Shown here in pieces: positions 1-10,599 of a stretch of 64,000 bases of DNA. The position numbers and the translations under genes are program-made. Under the pieces are notes generated by a model, which was not told where the DNA came from, ran no database searches, and saw nothing but the letters and a program-made list of their open reading frames with translations. The first letter of the stretch is position 1. Each line of letters opens with the position of its first letter. Source of the stretch: Vitreoscilla filiformis (GTDB lineage Bacteria > Pseudomonadota > Gammaproteobacteria > Burkholderiales > Burkholderiaceae_C); contig NZ_CP022423.1 of assembly GCF_002222655.1 (NCBI RefSeq), forward strand, positions 1,798,001 through 1,862,000, written 5' to 3'.

Positions 1-118
1 GGTACTTGTAGCTGATTTGGCCTTGCTCCGGTGCCGTGTCGGCGTGGGCTGAGGGCAGAGCGGCCACCAGGGCCAGGGCCAGCCAGGGCACAGGCGATTC
101 AGTTGCAGCCACAGCCAC
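1..118 (-). CDS. DUF3570-type protein, N-terminus only (runs off window)
   Basis: Partial gene leaving the left edge. The minus strand reads a Sec-type signal peptide (WLALALVAALPSAHA) followed by DTAPEQGQISYKY, which resembles the mature start of DUF3570 proteins, a predicted outer-membrane-barrel family of unknown function. The frame is open from a GTG at 118 that lies inside the 3' end of the DUF4266 gene; GTGs at 112 and 91 are also possible starts. The overlap implies translational coupling with DUF4266 and the TlpA-like gene, and these three families are commonly neighbours. The family call rests on about 30 residues and on the neighbourhood. Confidence 0.6.
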   Translation of the reverse strand, partial: MAVAATESPVPWLALALVAALPSAHADTAPEQGQISYKY

Positions 119-329
119 CTCCACCCACACCGGCCCCACCCGAAGCGGCTTCTTTGCTGAAATAAGTGTGCTCGTTGAACTTGGTTTCCAAATGGTCCGA
201 GTCAAACGTCATTTCGGGGCGGGCGAGCGTCCCTTTTTCCCACGGGGCCACGGGTTGGAGGGTGCAGCCGGCACCACTCAGCGCCACAGTGGCCGCCAGT
301 GACAGCCTTCCCCATTGCAAATACGTCAC
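99..329 (-). CDS. DUF4266 small lipoprotein with Gly/Cys-rich tail
   Basis: 76-residue protein with a hydrophobic leader and a lipobox-like LSGAGC, so probably lipidated at Cys22. The body (LQPVAPWEKGTLARPEMTF, then HTYFSKEAASGG) and the C-terminal GGGGCGCN are typical of DUF4266. The start is GTG, sharing GTGA with the stop of the upstream TlpA-like gene. The family's function is not known. The two C-terminal cysteines beside a periplasmic thioredoxin-like protein suggest a thiol or metal role; that is inference. Confidence 0.8.
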   Translation of the reverse strand: MTYLQWGRLSLAATVALSGAGCTLQPVAPWEKGTLARPEMTFDSDHLETKFNEHTYFSKEAASGGAGVGGGGCGCN

Positions 330-835
330 TGGGAACCTGCCAAAGCGGCTTGCAGCCGTTGTTCGAGTTGATCCCGGCTGGCGTCATTGAAACCGGCGTG
401 CTGCTGGATGACTTTGCCATCACGCCCGATCAGCACACTCGTGGGCATGCCTTTGACGCCGTACAACCGAGGCGAAACCCCTTTCGGATCGAACATCACG
501 GTGAATTTGGCGGGGGTTTTGGCCAAAAACTGATCGGCGGCGCTCATTTGCTGATCGAGGTTGATGCCGATGATTTGCAAGCCTTTGGCCTTGTATTTGT
601 CCTGCATGGCATTCATCCAGGGAAATGACTGGCGGCACGGCCCGCACCAAGACGCCCAAAAATCCACATACAACACTTTGCCGGTTTGCAATGGCAGGCG
701 CACGGTTTCGCCATTGGGGCCGAGCAGTTCAACGTTGGGCGCCGTCTCCCCGATTTCCAGGGCGTGCGCTGGCAGGGTGCTCGATGCCAAGCAGACACCA
801 AGCCAAGCCACGAACAAAGGGCGGATGAGGGACAT
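326..835 (-). CDS. TlpA-like periplasmic thioredoxin-family protein
   Basis: 169 residues from the ATG at 835, chosen because an AAGGAG ribosome site lies about 7 bases upstream. A signal peptide (MSLIRPLFVAWLGVCLASS...AHA) is followed by a TlpA/ResA-type thioredoxin fold: VDFWASWCGPCRQSFPWM carries the redox CGPC and GMPTSVLIGRDGKV the cis-Pro loop. It should act in the periplasm as a thiol-disulfide oxidoreductase. It is the first gene of a run (TlpA-like, DUF4266, DUF3570) with overlapping stops and starts, so its likely client is the Cys-tailed DUF4266 lipoprotein or the barrel. A perfect dyad just upstream is the probable control site. Confidence 0.85.
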   Translation of the reverse strand: MSLIRPLFVAWLGVCLASSTLPAHALEIGETAPNVELLGPNGETVRLPLQTGKVLYVDFWASWCGPCRQSFPWMNAMQDKYKAKGLQIIGINLDQQMSAADQFLAKTPAKFTVMFDPKGVSPRLYGVKGMPTSVLIGRDGKVIQQHAGFNDASRDQLEQRLQAALAGSQ

Positions 836-863
836 GAGAACTCCTTCAAGACGTGGACAGTGT

Positions 864-884
864 AAATGTGCAATTTGCACATTT
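864..884. promoter_or_regulatory. Perfect 10-bp dyad, candidate operator of the TlpA/DUF4266/DUF3570 operon
   Basis: Left arm AAATGTGCAA (864-873), one central T, right arm TTGCACATTT (875-884): a flawless inverted repeat. It sits 28 bases upstream of the TlpA-like start and just beyond the ygiQ terminator. No T-run follows it, so it looks like a dimeric repressor or activator site and not a terminator. I cannot name the regulator. Confidence 0.55.
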
Positions 885-895
885 CAACCGGGGCG

Positions 896-925
896 CAAAA
901 AAAACGTCAAAGCAGGCTTTGACGT
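896..925 (-). terminator. Rho-independent terminator of ygiQ
   Basis: Arms ACGTCAAAG (904-912) and CTTTGACGT (917-925) form a 9-bp stem with a 4-base loop. On the minus strand the stem is followed by a run of eight T (complement of A896-A903). It lies 11 bases beyond the ygiQ stop codon. Confidence 0.85.
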
Positions 926-936
926 CGGGGGGGGGC

Positions 937-3288
<2,352 letters not shown>

Positions 3289-3363
3289 GGTGCGGTCTCG
3301 CGGCGGAGAAAGAGCAAACCTTCGATTGTCCCAGCTCCGACTGGCCCCGATGCGGGCGGGGCT

Positions 3364-3996
3364 TCAGGGCTTGAGCCTGTGCCCCAAAAGCTGATCGCGC
3401 AACTGCGGATCGACCGAAGCCGGCCCAAACCAAGTGCGCAGGATCATGTCGAAGAATTCCGCATCACCGACCGGCTCGCCCTGTGCCTGTCCAGCGATGT
3501 CAAACTGGGTGCCCTTGCCAGGGATGTACACCATGCCGAACGACTCGCCGCGCAGCAGCCGTGAGCGGGCCGAAAAAATCTCGATCAACCGGGTGGTCGA
3601 GGGGGTATGACGGCTCATTTGTGCGGCTGAGCAGTTGGCCTGCATGCCGCGAATCAGTAACTGGCCCAAGTCGGTGCCGGTGAGTTCGAGCAGGGCTTCA
3701 AACTGGAGTTTTTTAGGCCCGGGCAGGGCCAACAGGGCCGAAGTGGTGTGAACGCGGCGCGGGGTGTACAGCGCCATGTCGTACACCTGCAAGCGGCTGC
3801 GGATGCGCACGCCACTGCCGTTGAGCAACAAAGCCGAACCGTTGACTTCCGCCACAGGCGCGAAAGATGGCACCACAGCCGACGCTGCGGGGGGCGCCGC
3901 GTGGAGCGGTGGGGCCGCCAGCAGGGCCACAACAACCAGCCATGAGCGCCAGGGCGCGGTCATGGCCAAAAGAGACAGGGGTGGACGTGTGTTCAA
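3364..3996 (-). CDS. Chalcone-isomerase-like periplasmic protein
   Basis: Small exported protein of the bacterial chalcone-isomerase-like family: LLLNGSGVRIRSRLQVYDMALYTPRR is the typical core, and the C-terminal half has the AEFFDMILRTWFGPASVD segment. A signal peptide is visible (MTAPWRSWLVVVALLAAPP...HA). These proteins are generally not flavonoid enzymes in bacteria and the physiological role is unknown. I chose the TTG at 3996 because AAGGAG lies 6 bases upstream; the ATG at 3963 directly before the signal peptide is an alternative. Confidence 0.8.
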   Translation of the reverse strand: MNTRPPLSLLAMTAPWRSWLVVVALLAAPPLHAAPPAASAVVPSFAPVAEVNGSALLLNGSGVRIRSRLQVYDMALYTPRRVHTTSALLALPGPKKLQFEALLELTGTDLGQLLIRGMQANCSAAQMSRHTPSTTRLIEIFSARSRLLRGESFGMVYIPGKGTQFDIAGQAQGEPVGDAEFFDMILRTWFGPASVDPQLRDQLLGHRLKP

Positions 3997-4080
3997 GAAG
4001 GGCTCCTTGGTCGATGCCAAATTGGAACGCCCGTCCCACGACTTACCGGCCTTTCCGAGCGGACAACGGGGGCTTTCCCC

Positions 4081-4392
4081 TCACTTGGCCGCGTTGACCA
4101 TGTACTCGACGGCGGCGGCCACATCGTCATCGCTCAACTTGGGGTTGCCGCCGCGTGCGGGCATGGCGCCCTTGCCGTTCAGGGCGGACTTCAACAAGGC
4201 GTCTTTGCCCGTGGCGATGCGCGGGGCCCAGGCGGCTTTGTCGCCGAATTTGGGGGAATTGGCCAGGCCGGGGGCGTGGCACATGGCGCAGTTTTGGTTG
4301 TAAACCGTGACACCGTCAGCAGCGTGCGCGTGCGACGCCGCCAACACTAAACCCACAGCCAAAACAGACGAAACAAACAAAGGTGAGCGCAT
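4081..4392 (-). CDS. Cytochrome c5-type monoheme protein
   Basis: 103 residues from the ATG at 4392, which has AGGAG six bases upstream. A signal peptide (MRSPLFVSSVLAVGLVLAASHAHA) precedes a mature cytochrome c domain: YNQNCAMCHAPG carries the CxxCH heme site and GAMPARGGNP has the distal methionine, followed by a C-terminal helix (LSDDDVAAAVEYMVN). This is the pattern of cytochrome c5, a periplasmic electron carrier. The gene is monocistronic and divergent from the nuclease gene across about 240 bases of non-coding sequence in which I recognise no clear promoter box. Confidence 0.9.
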   Translation of the reverse strand: MRSPLFVSSVLAVGLVLAASHAHAADGVTVYNQNCAMCHAPGLANSPKFGDKAAWAPRIATGKDALLKSALNGKGAMPARGGNPKLSDDDVAAAVEYMVNAAK

Positions 4393-4630
4393 GACCATCT
4401 CCTGAAGGGAATGGTTTGCACTTTGCAAAGGGCGTGCCTTCGTGTGTATTGAGGGTATTTGGTGGCGATCAACCACAATTAATGCTGAATAACTCCGGGT
4501 AAACCCTTGATTTATTGCGTCAACACAGAGGGGCGTTTGCGATGCTCTGTCACACTGGGGGCGTGAGGGTTGAATCGAGAGTGCGGGAAAACGCCGAGGC
4601 TTTTCTAGGGGCTCCACACCGGTGAGAGCG

Positions 4631-5284
4631 ATGAAGATGCAAGCACACAAGATGATGGACTCAGGGGTGAGAGCCCTCGCGGGTGGATGTTGTGGCCTGG
4701 TGCTGGCGTGGGCCTGCACCACTGGCGTGGTGGCCGCGCCAGCGCGTGGAGCTTCGCCAGTGACAGGCGTGGTGACGCAAGTGCTGGATGGGCAGACCGT
4801 GCTGGTTCAACCCGCTGCACGCGGTGCTGCCGCGTTGAAGGTGCAGCTCCAGGGGGTGGATGCCCCAGAGCCTTGCCAGAGCGGGGCCGCTCAGGCGAAA
4901 GACGCACTGGCGCAGCGTGTCGAACGCAAAACCGTGCAGGTGACGTTGGCGTCGTCCTCAGGCGATTCAGCCGGGGTGGTGCGTGGCAAGTTGAGTCTCA
5001 AGGGGCAGGATGTCGGAGCTGCCCTGGTGCGCGAAGGCTGGGTCTGGCGCGAAGGCAAACACTACACCCAAGAGGAACGCCAAGCCATGGCCGATAAGCG
5101 CGGCGTACATGCGGCGAAGAAAGCCATGTCCCCGGCGGAGTTTCGGCGTCGTTACGGCCCCTGCCATGCTTTTGCACCCGGAGGGGCACGGGCGCCGCAG
5201 TCGGCGGCGTCGCGCTCGGAGCCGGAGTGGCTCGATCCGCCGACCGAAGACCGCATCAACAACGGTAGCTCGTTGAGTTACTGA
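4631..5284 (+). CDS. Secreted thermonuclease-family (SNase-like) protein
   Basis: About 217 residues with a signal peptide (GLVLAWACTTGVVAAPA), then a staphylococcal-nuclease-like OB fold: GVVTQVLDGQTVLVQ, VQLQGVDAPEPCQSG (the usual xGxDAPE turn), VRGKLSLKGQDVGAALVREGWVW and a final RRYGPC. The TNase family cleaves DNA/RNA phosphodiesters with a Ca-dependent Asp/Glu/Arg set. Here the arginine after VDAPE and the usual DxY are not obvious, so activity may be reduced. Cysteines at both ends could form a disulfide. ATG at 4631 follows GGTGA; GTG at 4622 is an alternative. Confidence 0.8.
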   Translation: MKMQAHKMMDSGVRALAGGCCGLVLAWACTTGVVAAPARGASPVTGVVTQVLDGQTVLVQPAARGAAALKVQLQGVDAPEPCQSGAAQAKDALAQRVERKTVQVTLASSSGDSAGVVRGKLSLKGQDVGAALVREGWVWREGKHYTQEERQAMADKRGVHAAKKAMSPAEFRRRYGPCHAFAPGGARAPQSAASRSEPEWLDPPTEDRINNGSSLSY

Positions 5285-5306
5285 CGCCCAAGGGCGTGCC
5301 CAGCGG

Positions 5307-6236
5307 TCAATCGCGCATCAGGGTGCTCTTGCCGAACAGGCTTTCGATCAAATCGACGGCCAGTTCGGCAGTGCGGTTGCGCACGTCCAGCGCGGGGTTG
5401 AGTTCGACCACGTCCAGACTGCCCAGGCGACCGGTGTCGGCGATCATCTCCATGCACAACTGGGCTTCCCGGTAGGTGGGGCCACCACGCACGGGGGTGC
5501 CCACACCGGGGGCGATGTCCGGATCGAGGAAGTCCACATCGAAGCTGACGTGCAGATGGGTTTGCGCGTCCAACCCGGCCAAGGCTTGGGTCATGGTGTG
5601 GCGCATGCCCATTTCGTCGATGTAGCGCATGTCGAACACTTCCAGCCCCGCCGCATGGACGAAGCGTTTTTCCCCAGCATCGACGCTGCGGATGCCAATG
5701 GAACGCAACGCGCTCGGCGGCAGTGCCGGATTCAACCCACCCAAATCGGTCAGCGTTGCTGGGCCGTGACCACACAGGCAAGCCACTGGCATGCCGTGCA
5801 AGTTGCCGCTGGGGGTGAGTTCGGCGGTGTTGAAATCGGCGTGCGCGTCCAGCCACAAGACGCGCAGCTTGCGCCCCAAAGTCCGGCAATGGCGGGCCAC
5901 AGCACTGATGGAACCGATGGCCAAACAATGATCCCCGCCCAGCAAAATGGGCAGGCGATCCAGCGCCAGCTCAGCGGCCACCGCAGCATGAACCGCTTGG
6001 TTCCAAGCGACCACCTCGGGCAAATGCCGATAACCCGCTTGGGCCGCCTGCCACGGGTTGGCCGGGCCGCTGAGGTTGCCGCGATCGGCCACCGCCACGC
6101 CATGGCTGGCCAAGATCGGCCCCAGGTTGGCTACGCGCAGCGCTTCCGGCCCCATGCTGGCGCCGCGTGCGCCGGCACCGATGTCCGTGGGCGCACCGAT
6201 CAAACTGACACGGTGCATTGGCGGGTCAAATGTCAT
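5307..6236 (-). CDS. rocF: Arginase
   Basis: 309 residues, the normal arginase length. The binuclear manganese signature is complete: GGDHCLAIGS, WLDAHADFNT (DAHxD) and SFDVDFLDPDIAPGVGTPVRGG (DxDxxDP). The reaction is L-arginine to L-ornithine plus urea. A source of urea sits in the same window as the urease genes, which is metabolically coherent although 30 kb apart. The start ATG at 6236 overlaps the end of the upstream LOG gene by 11 bases; ATG at 6218 is an alternative. Confidence 0.95.
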   Translation of the reverse strand: MTFDPPMHRVSLIGAPTDIGAGARGASMGPEALRVANLGPILASHGVAVADRGNLSGPANPWQAAQAGYRHLPEVVAWNQAVHAAVAAELALDRLPILLGGDHCLAIGSISAVARHCRTLGRKLRVLWLDAHADFNTAELTPSGNLHGMPVACLCGHGPATLTDLGGLNPALPPSALRSIGIRSVDAGEKRFVHAAGLEVFDMRYIDEMGMRHTMTQALAGLDAQTHLHVSFDVDFLDPDIAPGVGTPVRGGPTYREAQLCMEMIADTGRLGSLDVVELNPALDVRNRTAELAVDLIESLFGKSTLMRD

Positions 6237-7128
6237 CGGCATAGTGGCCATGTCCGTTGTGCTCCAGCTCCAATCCGTAGTCGGTGGCCAGCACGCGCCA
6301 AGCCTCGTCGGCATCTTCGACGAAGCGGAACAGGTTCACGTCGCTGGCGCTGATCATGCCGGTTTCGACCAGCCAATCGAAGTCGATCAAACGTGTCCAA
6401 AACTCGCGTCCGAACAGCAGCACCGGGCGACGGCGGCACTTGCCGGTTTGCATCAGCGTCAGGGCTTCGAACAGCTCGTCCAGCGTGCCAAACCCCCCAG
6501 GGAAACACACCAACGCGACCGAGCGCATCAAAAAATGCATCTTGCGCAAGGCGAAATAGTGGAACTGGAAACACAGCTCCGGCGTGATGTACGGGTTGGG
6601 CTCTTGCTCATGCGGCAGCACGATGTTCAAACCGATGCTTTTGCCCCCAGCCTCAAACGCGCCCCGGTTGCCCGCTTCCATGATGCCGGGGCCGCCACCG
6701 GTACACACGGCAATGGGGGTGCTCAGGCGTTTCGAGCGCTGTGTCAGCAGTTCCGCAAAGCGCTGGGCCTGGGCGTAATAGCGGCTCATGCTGACGTGGG
6801 TTTGCGCTCGGGCCACCGCTTGATCGTCCCCTTGGGCTTGGGCCTCGGCCAGTTGGAGGGCAGCGACTTCCGGTGAGGGAATGCGCGCACTGCCAAAAAT
6901 CACAATGGTGTGTTCGATGCCCTGTGCCTGCTGCACCAACTCAGGTTTGAGCAGTTCGAGTTGCAGGCGGATGGGGCGCAGCTCGTCGCGCAGCAAGAAA
7001 TCGGCGTCCGCAAACGCGAGCTGGTAGCTGCTGCCTTGACCGCTGTAGCGGGAGGCGGCGGCTGCATGCGCGTCTTCTTGAGCGCTGGGAAAGTTGCGGG
7101 CGTTCAGGGGGGGGAGCGGCTTTTTCAT
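6226..7128 (-). CDS. LOG family (TIGR00730-type) nucleotide 5'-monophosphate phosphoribohydrolase
   Basis: 300 residues of the long LOG form. Rossmann-type core with IVIFGSARIP, GGGPGIMEAGNRGAFEAGG and the diagnostic PGGFGTLDELFEALTLMQ (PGGxGTxxE). LOG enzymes hydrolyse the N-glycosidic bond of nucleoside 5'-monophosphates, classically cytokinin ribotides, although older annotation calls them lysine decarboxylases. The bacterial substrate is not known from sequence. It overlaps rocF, so the two are probably co-transcribed. Confidence 0.9.
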   Translation of the reverse strand: MKKPLPPLNARNFPSAQEDAHAAAASRYSGQGSSYQLAFADADFLLRDELRPIRLQLELLKPELVQQAQGIEHTIVIFGSARIPSPEVAALQLAEAQAQGDDQAVARAQTHVSMSRYYAQAQRFAELLTQRSKRLSTPIAVCTGGGPGIMEAGNRGAFEAGGKSIGLNIVLPHEQEPNPYITPELCFQFHYFALRKMHFLMRSVALVCFPGGFGTLDELFEALTLMQTGKCRRRPVLLFGREFWTRLIDFDWLVETGMISASDVNLFRFVEDADEAWRVLATDYGLELEHNGHGHYADDI

Positions 7129-7165
7129 GGAACCAGCTTACCTGCAACCGTTCCCCGCGTCACGC

Positions 7166-7930
7166 TCAGGGATGGTGTTGCGCCCCAGGGCCACACACGG
7201 GGCAGTGGGCCTGCGCGGACAGGCGAATTTCATCCCAGCGCATGCTGCGTCCGTCCAGCAATTGCAGCCGCCCGGCCAGCGAGGTGCCCACCTGCGCGAG
7301 CAGCTTGATGGCCTCAGCCGCTTGCATGCTGCCGATGATGCCCACCAGAGGCGCGAACACCCCCATGGTGGCGCAGCGCACTTCGTCTGGGGTCGAGTCG
7401 GGGGGGAATACGCAGGCGTAGCAGGGCTGGTGGGGCAAGCGCGTGTCGTACACCGTGATCTGGCCGTCGAAACCCACCGCCGCCCCCGACACCAACGGCT
7501 TGCCGTGCCGCACGCACGCCGCGTTGATGCGGTGGCGGGTGTCGAAGTTGTCTGAGCAGTCCAGCACCACGTCCACAGTGGGCACATGGGCGTCGAGCCA
7601 AGCGGTGTCGGCCCGTTGTTCGCAGGGGGTCACGTCCACATCGGGGTTGATGGCCCGCATGGCTTCGCGGGCCGAGGCCACCTTGGGCTGCCCGACCCGT
7701 GCCAGCGTGTGGGCGATTTGGCGTTGCAGGTTGGTCAGATCCACCCGATCATGATCCACCAGTGTGATGCGCCCGACACCCGCCGTGGCCAAATACAGCG
7801 CCACCGGCGAGCCCAGCCCCCCCGCTCCGACCACCAGCGCGCGCGAGCGCAGCAGACGCTCTTGGCCCTCAACGCCCAGCTCATTGAGCAAGAGGTGGCG
7901 GGCGTAGCGCAGCAGCTCCTCGTCCGTCAT
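7166..7930 (-). CDS. moeB: MoeB/ThiF-type adenylyltransferase (E1-like)
   Basis: 254 residues. The ATP site is VVGAGGLGSPVALYLATAGVG; DHDRVDLTNLQRQ follows; CSDNFDTRHRINAAC gives the adenylation/thiol region; zinc ligands occur as CYAC and CPVC. It activates the C-terminal Gly-Gly of MoaD or ThiS by adenylation for molybdopterin or thiamine sulfur transfer. No rhodanese domain is fused, so it is the short MoeB type. It lies 7 bases downstream of the CtpA-type protease gene, suggesting one transcript. Confidence 0.93.
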   Translation of the reverse strand: MTDEELLRYARHLLLNELGVEGQERLLRSRALVVGAGGLGSPVALYLATAGVGRITLVDHDRVDLTNLQRQIAHTLARVGQPKVASAREAMRAINPDVDVTPCEQRADTAWLDAHVPTVDVVLDCSDNFDTRHRINAACVRHGKPLVSGAAVGFDGQITVYDTRLPHQPCYACVFPPDSTPDEVRCATMGVFAPLVGIIGSMQAAEAIKLLAQVGTSLAGRLQLLDGRSMRWDEIRLSAQAHCPVCGPGAQHHP

Positions 7931-7937
7931 GCGGGGC

Positions 7938-9377
7938 TCACTTGGAAGCGGCGCTGGCGGCGGCTTCGGTGCGATCCGCCTTGGTCTTGCTGCTGATCAC
8001 CTTCAGACCCTTGAGCTGGTTGAGGGCCTGCGTCAGTTGGAAGTCCTCAGGGCTGCCGTACGTGGGCAGCGGTTTGGGGGCTTCGCCGGTGCGGGCCATT
8101 TGATCTTCCAGCTTGCGGCGGGCTTCTTCACGCGCTTGTTCACGCGCTGCATCTTCCGCCGTCGGATTGGCGAGGTGGTTGCTCAGATCGGCCTCGCGGG
8201 TGCGCAAAGCGGAGAACACATTGCCCTCGGCGGTTTCATCCAGCCAAATGTCGGGGACGATGCCCTTGGCTTGGATCGAGCGCCCGTTCGGGGTGTAGTA
8301 ACGCGCCGTGGTGAGTTTGAGGGCGGCGTCCGGGCCGAGTTGCCGCACGGTTTGCACCGATCCCTTGCCAAAGGTTTGGGCGCCCATGACGATGGCGCGT
8401 TTGTGGTCTTGCAGCGCCCCTGCGACGATCTCACTGGCCGAAGCCGATCCCTCGTTGACCAGCACCACCAGCGGCACATTCTTCAAGCCAGCGGGCAGGC
8501 GCTTGAGCACATCGGGCCCACCGCGCCGGGCGTAGTCGCTCACGGTGGCGCGGAAGGTGGCTTTGGACTCGGGGATCTGGCCATTGGTGCTCACCACGGT
8601 CACATCGGCTGGCAAGAACGCCGCCGAGATGGCGATGGCGCCGTCCAGCAGCCCACCGGGGTCGTTGCGCAGATCGAGCACCAAGCCCTTGAGCTGGGGT
8701 TCTTGCTTGTAAATTTCTTCGAGTTTGCGCACGAAGTCGTCCACCGTGCGGTCTTGGAACTGCGAGACGCGGATCCAGGCATAACCCGGCTCCATCACCT
8801 TGGCCCGCACGCTTTGCACGCGGATTTCTTCGCGGATGATGGTGACGGGCAAACTGCGGTTGTCGCTCTTGCGGAAAATTTGCAGCGTGACTTTGGTGGC
8901 CGGCTCGCCGCGCAGGCGTTTGACGGCTTGTTCGATCGTCATGCCTTTGACCGGGGTATCGTCAATTTTGGTGATCAGATCCCCCGAGCGCAGCCCGGCG
9001 CGGAAGGCTGGCGAACCCTCAATGGGCGAAACCACCTTGACCAGCCCATCTTCCATGCCGATTTCGATGCCCACGCCGACGAACTTGCCGGTCGTGCCTT
9101 CGCGGAATTCCTTGAAGCTCTTTTTGTCGAAGTAGACCGAGTGCGGATCCAAGCCGGACACCATGCCGCTGATGGCGTCATTGATCAGCTTTTTCTCGTC
9201 CACCGGCTCCACATATTCGTTTTTGATGAGGCCGAACACCGCCGCGAGCTGCTGCATTTCTTCCAGCGGCAACGGGGTATGAACGTTACGGGCCACCGCC
9301 TGAACTTGGATCGTGCCCAAAGCGCCTGCGAGGGCCCCCAGCGTCAGCAGCCCCGCCATCTTCAGTTTGGCACTCAT
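7938..9377 (-). CDS. ctpA: S41 carboxy-terminal processing protease (CtpA-type)
   Basis: 479 residues from the ATG at 9377. It has an N-terminal membrane/signal segment (MAGLLTLGALAGALGTI), then the family lead-in (FGLIKNEYVEPVDEKKL, GLDPHSVYF), a PDZ domain (GIEIGMEDGLVKVVSPIEGSP, GLRSGDLI) and the S41 core: LVLDLRNDPGGLL, the Ser nucleophile in VNEGSASASEIVAGALQDH and the Lys base in FGKGSVQT. It degrades or trims envelope proteins from the C-terminus in the periplasm, often with a lipoprotein adaptor in other bacteria. Followed closely by moeB. Confidence 0.95.
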   Translation of the reverse strand: MSAKLKMAGLLTLGALAGALGTIQVQAVARNVHTPLPLEEMQQLAAVFGLIKNEYVEPVDEKKLINDAISGMVSGLDPHSVYFDKKSFKEFREGTTGKFVGVGIEIGMEDGLVKVVSPIEGSPAFRAGLRSGDLITKIDDTPVKGMTIEQAVKRLRGEPATKVTLQIFRKSDNRSLPVTIIREEIRVQSVRAKVMEPGYAWIRVSQFQDRTVDDFVRKLEEIYKQEPQLKGLVLDLRNDPGGLLDGAIAISAAFLPADVTVVSTNGQIPESKATFRATVSDYARRGGPDVLKRLPAGLKNVPLVVLVNEGSASASEIVAGALQDHKRAIVMGAQTFGKGSVQTVRQLGPDAALKLTTARYYTPNGRSIQAKGIVPDIWLDETAEGNVFSALRTREADLSNHLANPTAEDAAREQAREEARRKLEDQMARTGEAPKPLPTYGSPEDFQLTQALNQLKGLKVISSKTKADRTEAAASAASK

Positions 9378-9463
9378 GTGTGTGTATCCCGCCTTCAGTG
9401 AGTGTTCGTTCGCGCAAGGGCGGCAGTATAAGAGCCCTGTTGAGCCTGTTGTGGGGGACAAAC

Positions 9464-10543
9464 TCAGTCTTGGGATGCGTTGGCAAAGGTCACCACATGG
9501 GCCACGGCAGCCCGCACGCCGATCCATTCCCCGATTTCGTGGTCATGGTGGGACGGCACATGCGCCAGCACCGTTTCTCCGCTGGACAGTCGCAAGGTGT
9601 AGAGGAAGGTCGCGCCTCGGAATGCCTTGCGTTCGACGCGGGCCCGGATGGGGGAGGTGTCGTCGTGTACCACGTCATCGGCGCGCAGCAGCACATCGCA
9701 TTCGTTGCTGGGGCCGGGGAGTAAACAGGCGCTGGCATCGTTGAGCAGCCCCAGGGCGGAGTCCACGCGGGTGCCTTCGGGGGTGTTCACCCATTGGCCC
9801 CGGGTGAAGGCCCCGTGGCCGATGAACTGGGCCACAAAACGCGAGGCGGGGCGGTGGTAGAGCGTGTAGGCGTCGTCCCACTGCACCAGCTCGCCCGCGT
9901 GCATGACGCCGATTTGATCGCCCAGCGCAAACGCTTCCATTTGGTCGTGGGTGACGAACAGCGCTGTGGCCCCGATTTGTTTGAGGATGGTGCGTACGTC
10001 CTGCGCCAGACGCTCGCGCAGATCGATGTCCAAGTTGGAGAACGGTTCGTCCAGCAGCAGCAGCCGGGGTTTGCGCGCCAGTGCCCGAGCCAGCGCCACC
10101 CGCTGCTGTTGCCCCCCGGAGAGTTGATGCGGTGCCCGTTGTGCCACGGCCTCCAAACCGACCAGGGTGAGCATCTCATCCACACGTTGCTGCCGTTCGG
10201 GACGTGGCAGGTGCTTGAGGCCGAAGGCGATGTTGTCGGTCACGCTCAGGTGGGGGAACAACGCATAGTCTTGAAACACCATGCCGATCCCACGGTGCTC
10301 CGGCGGGCGGTGGACGCCGTGTGCGGGGTCGGATAGCACATCGCCTTCGATGCGCAAGACGCCGGCACTGATCGGTTCCAGCCCCGCGATGGCGCGCAGC
10401 AGGGACGTTTTGCCACAGCCCGAAGGCCCGATCAGCACCCCAATGCCGCCCGCCTCCAGCGAAAACGACACCGATTGAACAGCCGGCCGGGTGGCCGGGG
10501 CGCGGCTGTAAGCCACAGTGATTCGGTCAAGTTGCAGAAACAT
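9464..10543 (-). CDS. fbpC: Iron(III)-type ABC transporter ATP-binding protein
   Basis: 359 residues. Walker A GPSGCGKTS, Q-loop VFQDYALFPHLSV, signature LSGGQQQRVALARALA, Walker B LLLLDEPFSNLD and H-loop FVTHDQMEAF, followed by a TOBE-like C-terminal domain. Sequence type matches FbpC/PotA-like importers. It is divergent from the two-module permease at 10600, and a Fur-like box sits between them, which argues for ferric iron import. No FbpA-type periplasmic binding protein is adjacent. Confidence 0.85.
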   Translation of the reverse strand: MFLQLDRITVAYSRAPATRPAVQSVSFSLEAGGIGVLIGPSGCGKTSLLRAIAGLEPISAGVLRIEGDVLSDPAHGVHRPPEHRGIGMVFQDYALFPHLSVTDNIAFGLKHLPRPERQQRVDEMLTLVGLEAVAQRAPHQLSGGQQQRVALARALARKPRLLLLDEPFSNLDIDLRERLAQDVRTILKQIGATALFVTHDQMEAFALGDQIGVMHAGELVQWDDAYTLYHRPASRFVAQFIGHGAFTRGQWVNTPEGTRVDSALGLLNDASACLLPGPSNECDVLLRADDVVHDDTSPIRARVERKAFRGATFLYTLRLSSGETVLAHVPSHHDHEIGEWIGVRAAVAHVVTFANASQD

Positions 10544-10562
10544 CGGCCTATGATGGGAAACA

Positions 10563-10581
10563 TTGCAAATGAGGATTGTTC
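10563..10581. promoter_or_regulatory. Fur-like box between fbpC and fbpB
   Basis: TTGCAAATGAGGATTGTTC resembles Fur sites, with GCAAATGAG-n-ATT as the recognisable half-sites. It lies in the 56-base divergent spacer, so one site could control both genes and repress them when iron is plentiful. The match is by eye and imperfect on the right half. Confidence 0.55.
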
Positions 10582-10599
10582 TTGTTTATACAGGAAAGG

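Noticed and set aside
6226..7128. Lysine decarboxylase
   Set aside because: PGGxGTxxE and the size are those of LOG phosphoribohydrolases; the decarboxylase name is a historical misannotation.
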